From contig CAYNHQ010000001.1 in the NCBI GenBank assembly GCA_964397255.1, forward strand, positions 62,001 to 126,000: a stretch of 64,000 nucleotides of DNA, written 5' to 3'. Below, piece after piece: positions 1-8,121 of the stretch. Both the position numbers and the translations under genes were made by a program. Within the stretch, counting starts at the first letter, position 1; every line of letters begins with the position of its first letter. The notes under the pieces are model-generated. The model saw only the letters and a list, made by a program, of their open reading frames with translations. It was not told the DNA's origin and made no database searches. This stretch comes from CAYNHQ01 sp964397255. GTDB lineage: Bacteria > Bdellovibrionota_G > JALEGL01 > DATDPG01.

Positions 1-1
1 C

Positions 2-316
2 GACCGGATATTGGCGGGAGAGGTGGATGTTTCCTCCGTTCAAGTCGCTTTCATCGATTTGGTCCTTTATTCGATGGGGGATCGGCCTTCGAGCCCCCTT
101 TCTCGAGTTCCTCAACCCACAGAGGGTTTTAAACTTCTACATTGGTTCCGAGAACATCATCCGAAAATAAAATTGGTCGTCGTCAGCGCCCTTCTAGATC
201 AGGCGTTGACCGACACGATTACAAAGCTTTTCCCCGGCGTGGTATGCATCGCAAAGCCGTACAACTTTGCTCAACCAGAATTTCGAAAGCAAATCGAAGC
301 GCTCGTGCGTACGTAA
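2..316 (+). CDS. Response-regulator receiver domain, 5'-truncated by window edge
   Basis: The reading frame is open from the first bases of the window, so the true start lies upstream. The visible 104 or so residues look like the second half of a CheY-like receiver domain. They hold a hydrophobic strand ending in a candidate phospho-acceptor Asp (AFIDLVL), a strand with the switch Ser/Thr position (VVVSAL), and the conserved Lys-Pro near the end (AKPYNF). The protein stops soon after the receiver fold, so the receiver is C-terminal or the whole protein is a single-domain regulator. The stretch after the Asp is longer than usual. The partner kinase and output are not visible. It is convergent with the metalloprotease gene. 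Confidence 0.6.
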   Translation, partial: DRILAGEVDVSSVQVAFIDLVLYSMGDRPSSPLSRVPQPTEGFKLLHWFREHHPKIKLVVVSALLDQALTDTITKLFPGVVCIAKPYNFAQPEFRKQIEALVRT

Positions 317-320
317 AAAG

Positions 321-1667
321 TTATTGGCAGGTCGGATCGATCAGGCCACAGAAGACATTTTCCGCCGGCGGTGGGGGCAGCGGAAGAGCTTTGATGGGAT
401 CGGATGGAGTCATGACGATGGCGACGGACAGCGCATTGGGGGATACCCGCGTCGTCGTGATCTCGATTTTTCCTATGGAGTCATAAAAGGTTTGCCCGAG
501 ACCCAGCGGCGCATCATCAAAAATGTCGCGGCTCAGTCCTAATGTCGTATCGACCAAATGACTGTCGCCACCATTTAAATACATCGGGGCGAGGCGAATC
601 GAAACGCCCGACGTTGCGGGCGACGCGGCTGTCAATTCGGAATCGAATCCGGTCGGTTGCCGAAATTCCAGGTAATACCAAGAGTTCCCATTCCGCGGAA
701 TCTTGATGACTTGCGGTGCCGTGGAGGCGGATTCCAGAGGGGCGAGTGCGTATGTACCACTCTGAGTGGCGATGGTGATGTTCTTTTTGGCGAACCAGCC
801 GAGTGCCTCTTTATGATATGAATTCATTTGCCGAGGCTTTTCAAAGGTATGAACAAATCCCATGATGTCGAAAGGGTCCACATACTCGAGTGATTTACAT
901 CCTGTGGCCGTCGGCTGATCGTCGCATCCATTGGCATGATGAACTCCTAAATTGTGTCCCATTTCATGAATGGCGACCGATTCAAAAGTTTGTCCTCCAT
1001 TGACCCAGGCCACAGATGTGGAGGAAGTTTGCTGAAAGTGGTTCACTCCTGGAAGTGCAATTCCACCCACCGTACCGAAACCGTCCCAGTCTTCACAGAT
1101 GCGGGGGAGACCGATGAGAATGTTGGTATAGCGGTTGAAATTCACCTGTGGAAGAGCGGAAATGATCTGCGCTAAAAGGCCGTCCATATCGTTGCATCCC
1201 GCCGGTCGGTTAAAGGGGAGCTGATACCAACCGAGCACTTCCCCTGTCACCTTAAGGCGACCATAGGAGACTTCGTGATAATACGCGGCAAGGGATTCGC
1301 TTCCGGAAAAAAGATCGTTTTTAATGTTCGATGCCGTCCAGGGTTGGCTCGGGTCGTCTCGAAAATTGAGTAGGAGCGCTCCGATATGAACCGACGTAAT
1401 GGGCGCGGGAGCAGAAAGTGCCTCATAAGACGACCCATCGAGCGCGCGAAGAAGAGATAGATCCGATTCTGAAATAAATGTCCGGGAGCCATCCGGTGCG
1501 CGCAAATAGTGAAGTGCCTGATGCGAACCCGTTCGAAAATTGTCTCCAATAAGGGTTTCCAAATTGCTTCCTACTTTTTTTGCGCCGGAAGGGGGAGCGA
1601 TCTCGCCCGAGCAGGCCGCGATGCAAACTGAGAAAAGAACAAGGAACTCTGACCCCCGTTTCGCCAT
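321..1667 (-). CDS. Secreted metzincin metalloprotease lipoprotein (gametolysin/M11-like)
   Basis: I start the gene at the ATG at 1667 because the protein then opens with a lipoprotein signal peptide and lipobox (CIAAC, Cys19); the longer frame upstream has no signal character. Mature length is about 430 residues. The zinc site HEMGHNLGVHH (His234, His238 and His244 as ligands, Glu235 as base) is followed about 30 residues later by a Met-turn (DIMGF, Met269), which together define a metzincin. Overall spacing resembles peptidase family M11 (gametolysin) or related secreted bacterial enzymes. It probably cleaves extracellular protein from the outer membrane surface; the substrate is unknown. 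The Pro-rich C-terminus ends in two Cys. No partner gene is nearby. Confidence 0.8.
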   Translation of the reverse strand: MAKRGSEFLVLFSVCIAACSGEIAPPSGAKKVGSNLETLIGDNFRTGSHQALHYLRAPDGSRTFISESDLSLLRALDGSSYEALSAPAPITSVHIGALLLNFRDDPSQPWTASNIKNDLFSGSESLAAYYHEVSYGRLKVTGEVLGWYQLPFNRPAGCNDMDGLLAQIISALPQVNFNRYTNILIGLPRICEDWDGFGTVGGIALPGVNHFQQTSSTSVAWVNGGQTFESVAIHEMGHNLGVHHANGCDDQPTATGCKSLEYVDPFDIMGFVHTFEKPRQMNSYHKEALGWFAKKNITIATQSGTYALAPLESASTAPQVIKIPRNGNSWYYLEFRQPTGFDSELTAASPATSGVSIRLAPMYLNGGDSHLVDTTLGLSRDIFDDAPLGLGQTFYDSIGKIEITTTRVSPNALSVAIVMTPSDPIKALPLPPPPAENVFCGLIDPTCQ

Positions 1668-1679
1668 GAGATGCCGGTA

Positions 1680-1709
1680 TCTATAGTCCAAAACGGCACC
1701 CTGCGTCAA
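1680..1709 (-). promoter_or_regulatory. Possible sigma-70 promoter of the metalloprotease gene
   Basis: On the minus strand TTGACG is followed after 18 bp by TATAGA. The predicted start would be only about 6 nt before the ATG at 1667, which is unusually short, so this is a weak call. Confidence 0.3.
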
Positions 1710-1835
1710 TCGGATACCCTCCCTGATCTGTCCTGTCCTGCGACATGGATAACCCGCTGCAGCTGACGGTATTGACTTCGACCCCAGAGCCTCATAAAAG
1801 CGACCTGAGGCAGCTTGATCCCCCCCCTCCAAAAA

Positions 1836-2639
1836 ATGGCTTTTCTAGTGTTCGGGTTTGTCTATTTAAGCTCTCCATCCGCCACCGCGAGTTCAGAGCA
1901 GGAAAGTCCACCCGTAAGAGTGAAGATGCGCTTCACGGTTCCCGTCCAGACCTTTATTCCTGAAGCGAAATGCCTCATTGATATGGGAAGCCAGCTCACT
2001 GTACAAAAAGAAATTTCGGATACGCTGGTAAGAGTCAGCTACACACGCGATGGTCTTGAACGGTTGCGTGAGAAAATAAACAAAGTGAATCCTATTCACG
2101 TCCCGTCTGCATTTTGTCACACGGGAAAAGAATTCAACATTTCGAAACAGGAATTAAATAACGGCCAGGAGCGCTATCTTTCCATTTTAGAGGCAAAAAA
2201 AGGATTGGAAAGGCGCGAATTCAGTCGGGATCATGTCGAAAAACTTTTTCTTCCCAATAAGCTGGTGAAACGAACCGTTACGATCGACGGTGAAAATTTC
2301 GGAATTAATCAACGTCTGACGTTGGTATCACCGCTCGATGCCTTTGTACTCAACGAAGTTCCCCAAGAAAATGAAGACAATGATCTCTTTGTGCGCGGAT
2401 CCAAATGTATCGTAACTCCTCCTCGGGGGGATATTGTCACCGCAGGGTATACGGAAGATTTGCGTTACGCTCTTGTGACCTACGAGCATCCTGCCGCGGA
2501 TCTTGTTCTAGGATGTCCCGAAAAAGCTCTCCTTTCGGTACCCACCGAGACACTCTTGGAGAGCGCACGGGCCACGCCAAAGATAAGCAGAAATTTATCC
2601 GGACGAAACTCTTACACCTTTCGTTCATCCGGCTACTAA
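1836..2639 (+). CDS. Exported protein of unknown function
   Basis: I do not recognise the family. Starting at the ATG at 1836 gives a 267-residue protein with a short hydrophobic leader (MAFLVFGFVYLSSPSATAS) and a plausible signal-peptidase site after the Ala-Ser run; a start 7 codons upstream would place a charged, Pro-rich stretch in front. The mature part is mixed alpha/beta, Glu/Lys/Arg-rich, with Cys near residues 47, 95, 189 and 222 that could form disulfides in the periplasm. No Shine-Dalgarno sequence precedes the start. It is divergent from the metalloprotease and convergent with dnaJ, its stop lying 1 nt from the dnaJ stop. Confidence 0.55.
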   Translation: MAFLVFGFVYLSSPSATASSEQESPPVRVKMRFTVPVQTFIPEAKCLIDMGSQLTVQKEISDTLVRVSYTRDGLERLREKINKVNPIHVPSAFCHTGKEFNISKQELNNGQERYLSILEAKKGLERREFSRDHVEKLFLPNKLVKRTVTIDGENFGINQRLTLVSPLDAFVLNEVPQENEDNDLFVRGSKCIVTPPRGDIVTAGYTEDLRYALVTYEHPAADLVLGCPEKALLSVPTETLLESARATPKISRNLSGRNSYTFRSSGY

Positions 2640-2640
2640 A

Positions 2641-3744
2641 TTACTTTTTTAAGCGTTTGAAAAAGCCCTCGCCCGGAGGCTTCACCTGTTCCCCTGACTC
2701 TTGTGCGAAGGCGCGAAGGAGCTCTTCCTGCTTTTTTGAAATTCGCCGGGGAATAACGACTTGAACTTCTAGAATATGATTTCCCCTTCCCTCTTTTCGG
2801 AGACGGGGAACCCCTTTTCCTTTCAGCAAAATTGTATCTCCCGTTTGCGTGCCCTTTGGAATTTCGGCCTTTTCCCGGCCATCCACCGTAAGAACTTCAA
2901 TCTCCGCTCCAAGAATCGCCTGAACCACACCCACTTCAATTCGGCTGAAAAGGTTTTCGCCGTCGCGGCGAAACGCGGGATCGGTATTCACACGGAGAAC
3001 AACGAAGAGATCCCCAGGATTTCCACCTCGTAGCCCTCCTTCCCCCTCTCCGGAAAGGCGGATTTGCATTCCATCATCCACACCCGGCGGAACTTTCACT
3101 TCAACTTTCTTTTTCTCCGCTATAAGCGCTTCGCCCCGACAGGTTTTACAGGGATGTGAAATAAATCTCCCTGTTCCGCGGCATTTTGGGCAGGTGGTCG
3201 CCACAGAAAAAAATCCCTGGACGTGTTGGACTCGCCCCGCTCCGCGACAAGTCGGACAAGTCTCCACCGATGCTCCAGGCTCTATTCCGGTGGCATTGCA
3301 GGTTTTGCATGAAACGGCGCGGTTGACAGTGATTTCCTTTTCCGTTCCAAAGACCGCTTCGCGAAACGAGATTTCTAGTCCGATCTGAAGATCATTTCCA
3401 GGCATGGGGCCATCTCGTCGCCGCCCGCGCGACGATCCCATTCCGAAGAACGTTTCAAAGACATCGCTGAAGTTTGAGAAGATATCTTCGACATTGGAAA
3501 ATCCCTGAAATCCTCTTCCCCGTAAACCTTCATGGCCGAATTGATCGTAAATTCTCCGCTTCTCGGAATCGCGGAGGACATCATAGGCTTCGGAAACTTC
3601 TTTGAAGCGCCCTTCTGCTTCAGAGTCGCTCGGGTTTAAATCGGGATGATATTTTTTGGCGAGTTGACGGTATGCCCGCTTCACCTCGTCATCTGAGGCG
3701 GAGCGGGAGACCTCCAAAATTTCGTAGTAGTCGCGCTTCGTCAC
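2641..3744 (-). CDS. dnaJ: Chaperone DnaJ
   Basis: This is the Hsp40 co-chaperone that loads unfolded clients on DnaK and stimulates its ATPase. At 367 residues it has full domain order: J domain (residues 4-68, HPD at 33-35), Gly/Phe-rich linker with several GxxGF stretches, four-repeat zinc-binding region (CKTCNATG, CPTCRGAG, CPKCRGTG, CKTCRGEA) and the C-terminal beta domain. The fourth repeat ends in GEA rather than GxG, but all eight zinc Cys are present. The start is GTG at 3744. It is the last gene of the minus-strand run after atpE; neither dnaK nor grpE is in the window. Confidence 0.95.
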   Translation of the reverse strand: MTKRDYYEILEVSRSASDDEVKRAYRQLAKKYHPDLNPSDSEAEGRFKEVSEAYDVLRDSEKRRIYDQFGHEGLRGRGFQGFSNVEDIFSNFSDVFETFFGMGSSRGRRRDGPMPGNDLQIGLEISFREAVFGTEKEITVNRAVSCKTCNATGIEPGASVETCPTCRGAGRVQHVQGFFSVATTCPKCRGTGRFISHPCKTCRGEALIAEKKKVEVKVPPGVDDGMQIRLSGEGEGGLRGGNPGDLFVVLRVNTDPAFRRDGENLFSRIEVGVVQAILGAEIEVLTVDGREKAEIPKGTQTGDTILLKGKGVPRLRKEGRGNHILEVQVVIPRRISKKQEELLRAFAQESGEQVKPPGEGFFKRLKK

Positions 3745-3790
3745 GGGTCATTTCAAGGATAGGCCCGCAATTTCCACGTTCAAGACAGAG

Positions 3791-4120
3791 TTAAATCTTG
3801 CTTTGAAGTAAGTACGCAATCGCCAAAGTAAAAAGAACTAACGATTCGATGAGCGCCAAACCAATAATCAAGGTCGGCGCAAATATTTTCCCCGCTGCTC
3901 CCGGATTCCGGGCGACTCCATCGACCGCTGTTGAAATGGCACGCGCCTGGCCGATAGCGCCACCGAACGAGGCGATTGACATCCCTATTCCAGCGGCAAT
4001 GGCTAGAGCCATCTTCGCATGATCGCTCCCACCAGCGGCTGCAGCACTTTCTTCTGCCAAGGCCACAGAATTGACGAGCGCGATGATTCCAAAAGAGACC
4101 CAACCCAACCACTTTTTCAT
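3791..4120 (-). CDS. atpE: ATP synthase F0 subunit c, with N-terminal signal-like extension
   Basis: Subunit c forms the ring that carries ions through F0. The 109-residue protein is longer than the usual 75-90 residues because it opens with a signal-peptide-like segment (residues 1-22, ending SVALA) before the two transmembrane helices. The ion-binding Glu is Glu92 in LALIESLV, followed by Ser93, and Gln58 lies in helix 1 in GAIGQAR. Gln, Glu and Ser match the ligand positions of Na+-binding c-rings, though H+-coupled c subunits of related bacteria can carry the same residues. The loop ARNPGAAGK is the subunit gamma/epsilon contact. It follows atpB after 19 bp. Confidence 0.93.
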   Translation of the reverse strand: MKKWLGWVSFGIIALVNSVALAEESAAAAGGSDHAKMALAIAAGIGMSIASFGGAIGQARAISTAVDGVARNPGAAGKIFAPTLIIGLALIESLVLFTLAIAYLLQSKI

Positions 4121-4139
4121 ACTACTCTCCTTTCAAAAG

Positions 4140-4910
4140 TTAATGTGCCGCTGGCCCTGGTTCCTCATGATGCACCGCCAGCGAGATGTATACCATGGTT
4201 AAGAGTGTAAAAATAAACGCCTGAAGAAATGCCACCAAGAGACCCAAAATAAGAAACGGTATTGGAATGATATACGGCAAAAGGCCGGAGAAAATTCCCG
4301 CCACAAGATGATCGGCAAAAAGATTTACCGTAAGTCGGATGGTTAATGTAACGGGTCGAATCAAGAGGCTCACCAGTTCAATCGTGGCGAAAAAAATCTG
4401 GAAACCAATTAGAGCGATCAAAACAACGAAATAGAGTATCCGGTTTGACAAGCCCTCGAGCGATACAGGTGCCAAAAAGTGCTTTAGGTATCCTGCTCCG
4501 CTTTCCTTAAACCCAAAATAGTTAAACGCGATTAAAACGATTGTGGCGATGGCTGCTCCAGTTGCATAATTTTCCGTTGGCGGAAGAAAACCGGGAATGA
4601 GACCAATTAAATTACAGCTAAAAAGAAAAATGAAAATCGTTCCGACAAAGGGGAGATATTTTTTTCCCTGGTGATGACCGATGATGTCGTCGCAAAGCGA
4701 GGCTAGCATTTCGATTGGAATTTCATACAGCGTCCGAAGTGTAAATTTCTTGGAAGGAATAAACGTGCCTCGGATGTCGCGAAGACTCGGATAAATCAAT
4801 CCCACGCCGATTAAGAGCAGGGTCATGACGAACAATGCCGTTGCCACATGCATCATTTCAGAATCGACATGAAGGAGATTTCCGAAAAATGTGTAGGGAA
4901 GATGTTCCAT
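4140..4910 (-). CDS. atpB: ATP synthase F0 subunit a
   Basis: This is the stator membrane subunit that contacts the c-ring and provides the two ion half-channels. The 256-residue protein has five or six hydrophobic helices. The essential Arg of the fourth conserved helix is Arg192 in LTIRLTVNLFADH, a standard match to the family signature. The N-terminal part holds SxEMMHVATALF, and the C-terminal helix ends VYISLAVHHEE. It sits between atpI and atpE, whereas the genes for b, delta and the whole F1 are on the opposite strand near 33.5-39.3 kb. Confidence 0.95.
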   Translation of the reverse strand: MEHLPYTFFGNLLHVDSEMMHVATALFVMTLLLIGVGLIYPSLRDIRGTFIPSKKFTLRTLYEIPIEMLASLCDDIIGHHQGKKYLPFVGTIFIFLFSCNLIGLIPGFLPPTENYATGAAIATIVLIAFNYFGFKESGAGYLKHFLAPVSLEGLSNRILYFVVLIALIGFQIFFATIELVSLLIRPVTLTIRLTVNLFADHLVAGIFSGLLPYIIPIPFLILGLLVAFLQAFIFTLLTMVYISLAVHHEEPGPAAH

Positions 4911-4913
4911 GGA

Positions 4914-5282
4914 TTATGCCGTGGAAAGTTGCTCTTGAAGACCGATCCAGGAGGCGGCGATCGAAGTGGAAGCGACCACCGCCGTGACACCGACTCCCAT
5001 TGCGAGACTATCGGCGCCTAGATAGCGGAGCGAAAGAAGGGCGAGTGCGAAAAAGGCGACAAACTTACAGCAGAGAACTGCCGCGAGAACGAGCGATTTC
5101 CAGGCACTTGGACCCAGCATTCGTTCCACCAGCGTCCGAACGAGATAAAAGTTTCCCGCCATCAGAGCCGTTCCGATGGTCAACCCCAAGGTCACTTCCG
5201 GCGAAAACCAAAGTTTTCCCGCAAGAAAACTCACGAAAATCGTCAGAACATTGGCCTGGTCGATCTTTTTTAAATGCACCAT
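4914..5282 (-). CDS. atpI: AtpI-like F0 assembly protein
   Basis: A small 122-residue protein with four hydrophobic helices, located directly before atpB with a 3-bp gap. AtpI-family proteins help assemble the c-ring or supply Mg2+. Members are weakly conserved, so the call rests on position, length and the membrane topology (helices near residues 12-30, 33-50, 64-85 and 94-115). The small-residue helix with conserved Gly/Asn (GTALMAGNFYLVRTL) fits the ATP synthase I family. The start ATG at 5282 lies 52 bp downstream of the hemL stop. Confidence 0.7.
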   Translation of the reverse strand: MVHLKKIDQANVLTIFVSFLAGKLWFSPEVTLGLTIGTALMAGNFYLVRTLVERMLGPSAWKSLVLAAVLCCKFVAFFALALLSLRYLGADSLAMGVGVTAVVASTSIAASWIGLQEQLSTA

Positions 5283-5334
5283 GAAATCGCGAAGGGTGCG
5301 TTTTTACAGAAGAAATGGCTCAAGTCAAGAATCG

Positions 5335-6621
5335 TCAGAGGCTTTTGAGGACTTTTTCGTGGGCTTGAATGGTCCGTTCAATGTCCTCTTCGGAGTGGGC
5401 TGTGGAGAGAAACCAGGCTTCAAACTGGGAAGGAGGGAGATAAATGCCTTCGTTCACCATCGCATGGAAATACTTGGCGAAAAGATGGGTATTGGAAAGC
5501 TTCGCTTCGTCGTAGTTTCGAATAGGCCCCTTTCGGAAAAAGAGCGTGAACATCGACCCGACACGATTAATGGTAAAAGGAATGTCGGCCAATTCCGCCT
5601 TTTTTTTCATTTCATCGGTTAAGTATTTGGTTCGATAGTCGAGCGTTTCATGGGTTTCGGCCTCGCGGAGGAGTTTGATGGTCTTGATTCCCGCCGCCAT
5701 AGCAATGGGATTCCCTGAAAGTGTCCCCGCCTGATAGACCGGGCCGATTGGCGCCACACGTTCCATAAGATCGCGCCTTCCTCCATACGCCCCAACCGGT
5801 AAACCGCCTCCAATAATTTTGCCGAGGCAGGTGAGGTCGGCTGCCACATGAAATTTTTCCTGTGCCCCTCCCATGGCGACACGAAAACCGGTCATCACTT
5901 CATCAAAAATAAGAATTGTTCCATTTTCCTTCGTCATTTCCTTTAGACCTTCGAGGAATCCTTTTTCGGGTGGAATAACTCCCATATTTCCGGCGACCGG
6001 TTCGACGATGAGCGCCGCGATACCTTTTGGATGTGCGGCAAAGGCGCGTTTCACGGCTTCCAGATCATTATAGGGAACACTCAGCGTCTGTTCGGCAACC
6101 TCCGCTGTCACTCCCGGAGATCCCGGAATCGCAAGCGTTGCTACGCCAGAGCCAGCCGCGACTAAAAGAGAATCGGAATGGCCATGATAGCAGCCGTCGA
6201 ATTTGATAATTTTTTTTCGATTTGTCGCTGCACGCGCCAAACGAATGGCCGACATCGTTGCCTCGGTTCCGGAATTACAAAATCGAACCATGTCGATCGA
6301 CGGAAAAGCGTCAGTGACGAGCTTGGCCAATTCAACTTCAAAACCGATCGGCGCACCAAAACTCAAACCCCGCTCAATGACTTTTTTTAGTTTGCCGAGA
6401 ACTTCCGGATTGGCGTGGCCGACAATCAGCGGGCCCCAGCTCATGACATAATCGATGTATTCCTTCCCATCGGCATCCCAAATTCGTGAGCCCTTTCCTT
6501 TTTCAAAAAAAATCGGCTCGCCCCCGACGGAAGAGAAGGAACGGACCGGAGAATTCACGCCCCCAGGAATTAACTTAAGAGCTGCTTGATAGAGCTCCTT
6601 CGAAAGCGATCCGGCGCCCAT
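5335..6621 (-). CDS. hemL: Glutamate-1-semialdehyde 2,1-aminomutase
   Basis: This PLP enzyme converts glutamate-1-semialdehyde to 5-aminolevulinate, the tetrapyrrole precursor of the C5 pathway. The length (428 residues) is typical. Landmarks are the N-terminal IPGGVNSPVRSF, SGTEATMSAIRLAR, YHGHSDSLL, FDEVMTGFR and the PLP Lys at 268 in LGKIIGGGLPVGAYGG, followed by YQAGTLSGNP. All fold-type I aminotransferase features are intact. It is in the minus-strand run between the TPR lipoprotein gene and atpI; no hemA or other heme gene is visible. Confidence 0.95.
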   Translation of the reverse strand: MGAGSLSKELYQAALKLIPGGVNSPVRSFSSVGGEPIFFEKGKGSRIWDADGKEYIDYVMSWGPLIVGHANPEVLGKLKKVIERGLSFGAPIGFEVELAKLVTDAFPSIDMVRFCNSGTEATMSAIRLARAATNRKKIIKFDGCYHGHSDSLLVAAGSGVATLAIPGSPGVTAEVAEQTLSVPYNDLEAVKRAFAAHPKGIAALIVEPVAGNMGVIPPEKGFLEGLKEMTKENGTILIFDEVMTGFRVAMGGAQEKFHVAADLTCLGKIIGGGLPVGAYGGRRDLMERVAPIGPVYQAGTLSGNPIAMAAGIKTIKLLREAETHETLDYRTKYLTDEMKKKAELADIPFTINRVGSMFTLFFRKGPIRNYDEAKLSNTHLFAKYFHAMVNEGIYLPPSQFEAWFLSTAHSEEDIERTIQAHEKVLKSL

Positions 6622-6663
6622 ATAAAAATTATACTCCGGTTTACACGAAGAGCCACTCTCCTT

Positions 6664-7548
6664 TTAGCCCCCGTCGGTGGGAGTTTCCTCCGCCTCTTCG
6701 GGAGTTTCAGTAGGCGTGGCTGTCGGTTTGGGCGTGGCTTTGGGTCGCGGAGGAGCGATATTGAGTTTTGCCCCTGGAGCGATTCCTCCCTTTTTCTTTT
6801 GCCGTTCCGCCAGTTTGGCCAGGCGAATTTCTAAAACGCGCGGCGTGGGATGCGACTTGAGGATCGACTGATAAATCTTCCGCGCTTCATCAAATCGATC
6901 TTCTTCTTCATATGTGGATCCGATCCCGAAGATCGCTTGAACCCGGAATGATGAATTCGGAAAACGATCGCTGACCATCTGATATGATTTTCTCGCTTCA
7001 TCATAGTGACCAGCGATGTAATCGTTGTTTCCCATTTGAAAGTAGACTTCGTCGAGGCGCTCAAATTTCGGATAATGTTCCACCAATTTTTTATATTCGA
7101 TCGCCGCCTGATCGTAGTTATGAAGAAGCGTGTAACACTGCGCGATTTCAAATTGAAAACTCGCCGCCTGTATATGGTCGGGATCGGCACGAATTAAATT
7201 TTCATATTCGATGATCGCCTGGCGGAAGTTTTCAAAATGATTTTTTTGGATTTCGGCAATTCGTTGCTGGGCCGTAATTGTGTAGGAATTGACCGGATAA
7301 CTCGCAACTAATTTTCGATAGCTTTTAATGGCTTTGTCCTGTTCGTTGAGCATCAATTGCTGAAGGTTCCCGACTTCCAAGAGCGCTTCTGGCGCACGGC
7401 GATGCCCGGGGTGCTCGCGGACAAAAGAAAGATACAGTTCAATGGCATTATAAAATTTTTGCTGGCGAACCATTTCCTCCGCCTCACGGAATTCTCGATC
7501 GGCACAGGCGATGAGAAAAAGGAGAGAGAGCACAAGAGAGCACCTCAT
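6664..7548 (-). CDS. TPR outer-membrane lipoprotein (BamD/CpoB-like)
   Basis: The ATG at 7548 overlaps the msrQ stop (ATGA) and follows a GGGTGA ribosome site; it gives a lipoprotein signal (MRCSLVLSLLFLIAC, lipobox LIAC). The 294-residue protein then has five or six tetratricopeptide repeats with family phrases such as FYNAIELYLSFVREHP, AIIEYENLIRADP, YDQAAIEYKKLVEHYP and YDEARKSYQMVSDRFP. The C-terminal 30 residues are a Pro/Thr-rich low-complexity tail. The fold resembles BamD and the CpoB/YbgF group, periplasmic scaffold proteins of the envelope. No bam or tol gene is adjacent, so the role is not decided. Confidence 0.75.
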   Translation of the reverse strand: MRCSLVLSLLFLIACADREFREAEEMVRQQKFYNAIELYLSFVREHPGHRRAPEALLEVGNLQQLMLNEQDKAIKSYRKLVASYPVNSYTITAQQRIAEIQKNHFENFRQAIIEYENLIRADPDHIQAASFQFEIAQCYTLLHNYDQAAIEYKKLVEHYPKFERLDEVYFQMGNNDYIAGHYDEARKSYQMVSDRFPNSSFRVQAIFGIGSTYEEEDRFDEARKIYQSILKSHPTPRVLEIRLAKLAERQKKKGGIAPGAKLNIAPPRPKATPKPTATPTETPEEAEETPTDGG

Positions 7549-8120
7549 TTTTTCACCCATGTTTTCCAAAGTCGAAACCCAAGCAAGATGGCGACAATCG
7601 TACCGTAAATGATCGGCTCGCGTGTATCGGCTTTGACAAGCCAATAAAAATGGGCGACGCCAGCGATTGCGCTGAAGTAGACTAGGCGATGGAGCGCCTG
7701 CCATTTTTTCCCGCCTAAACGCTTCACCCAACCGTTCGTAGATGTGACCGCCAGAGGCGCCATCAGGAAAAAGGAGGTCACCCCGAGTGTAATGAAGGGG
7801 CGCTTGGCAATATCTTTAGGAATCTCCTGCCAATCAAACGATTGATCCAGCCAGAGATACGTCAAATAATGGCAAAAGCCGTAAAAGAAAGCGAAGAGGC
7901 CAATCATTCGCCTATAACGAACCAGCTCATTCCATTTTGTAAGTGTCCGAAGCGGTGTGATGGCCAGTGTGATCACAAGAAAACGAAGCGTCCAGATTCC
8001 AGTCTGATGCGTAATTTTTGCCACCGGGTTGGCGCCCAAACGATCCGTAAAAAATCCGGCGACCAGCATCAAAAAAGGAATGAGCGCCAAAAGAAAGAGA
8101 ATCGGTTTTCGAAATTTCAT
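7545..8120 (-). CDS. msrQ: MsrQ heme-binding membrane subunit of the periplasmic methionine sulfoxide reductase
   Basis: A 191-residue protein with about six transmembrane helices and the ferric-reductase-like pattern RYRRMIGLFAFFYGFCHYLTYL, where conserved His residues bind heme. A second His set is in WQALHRLVYF and GVAHFYWL. MsrQ passes electrons from the quinone pool or flavin donors to MsrP, which repairs oxidised methionine in periplasmic proteins. It follows msrP with a 1-bp gap, the standard order. The stop overlaps the start of the TPR lipoprotein gene. Confidence 0.92.
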   Translation of the reverse strand: MKFRKPILFLLALIPFLMLVAGFFTDRLGANPVAKITHQTGIWTLRFLVITLAITPLRTLTKWNELVRYRRMIGLFAFFYGFCHYLTYLWLDQSFDWQEIPKDIAKRPFITLGVTSFFLMAPLAVTSTNGWVKRLGGKKWQALHRLVYFSAIAGVAHFYWLVKADTREPIIYGTIVAILLGFRLWKTWVKK

Positions 8121-8121
8121 T

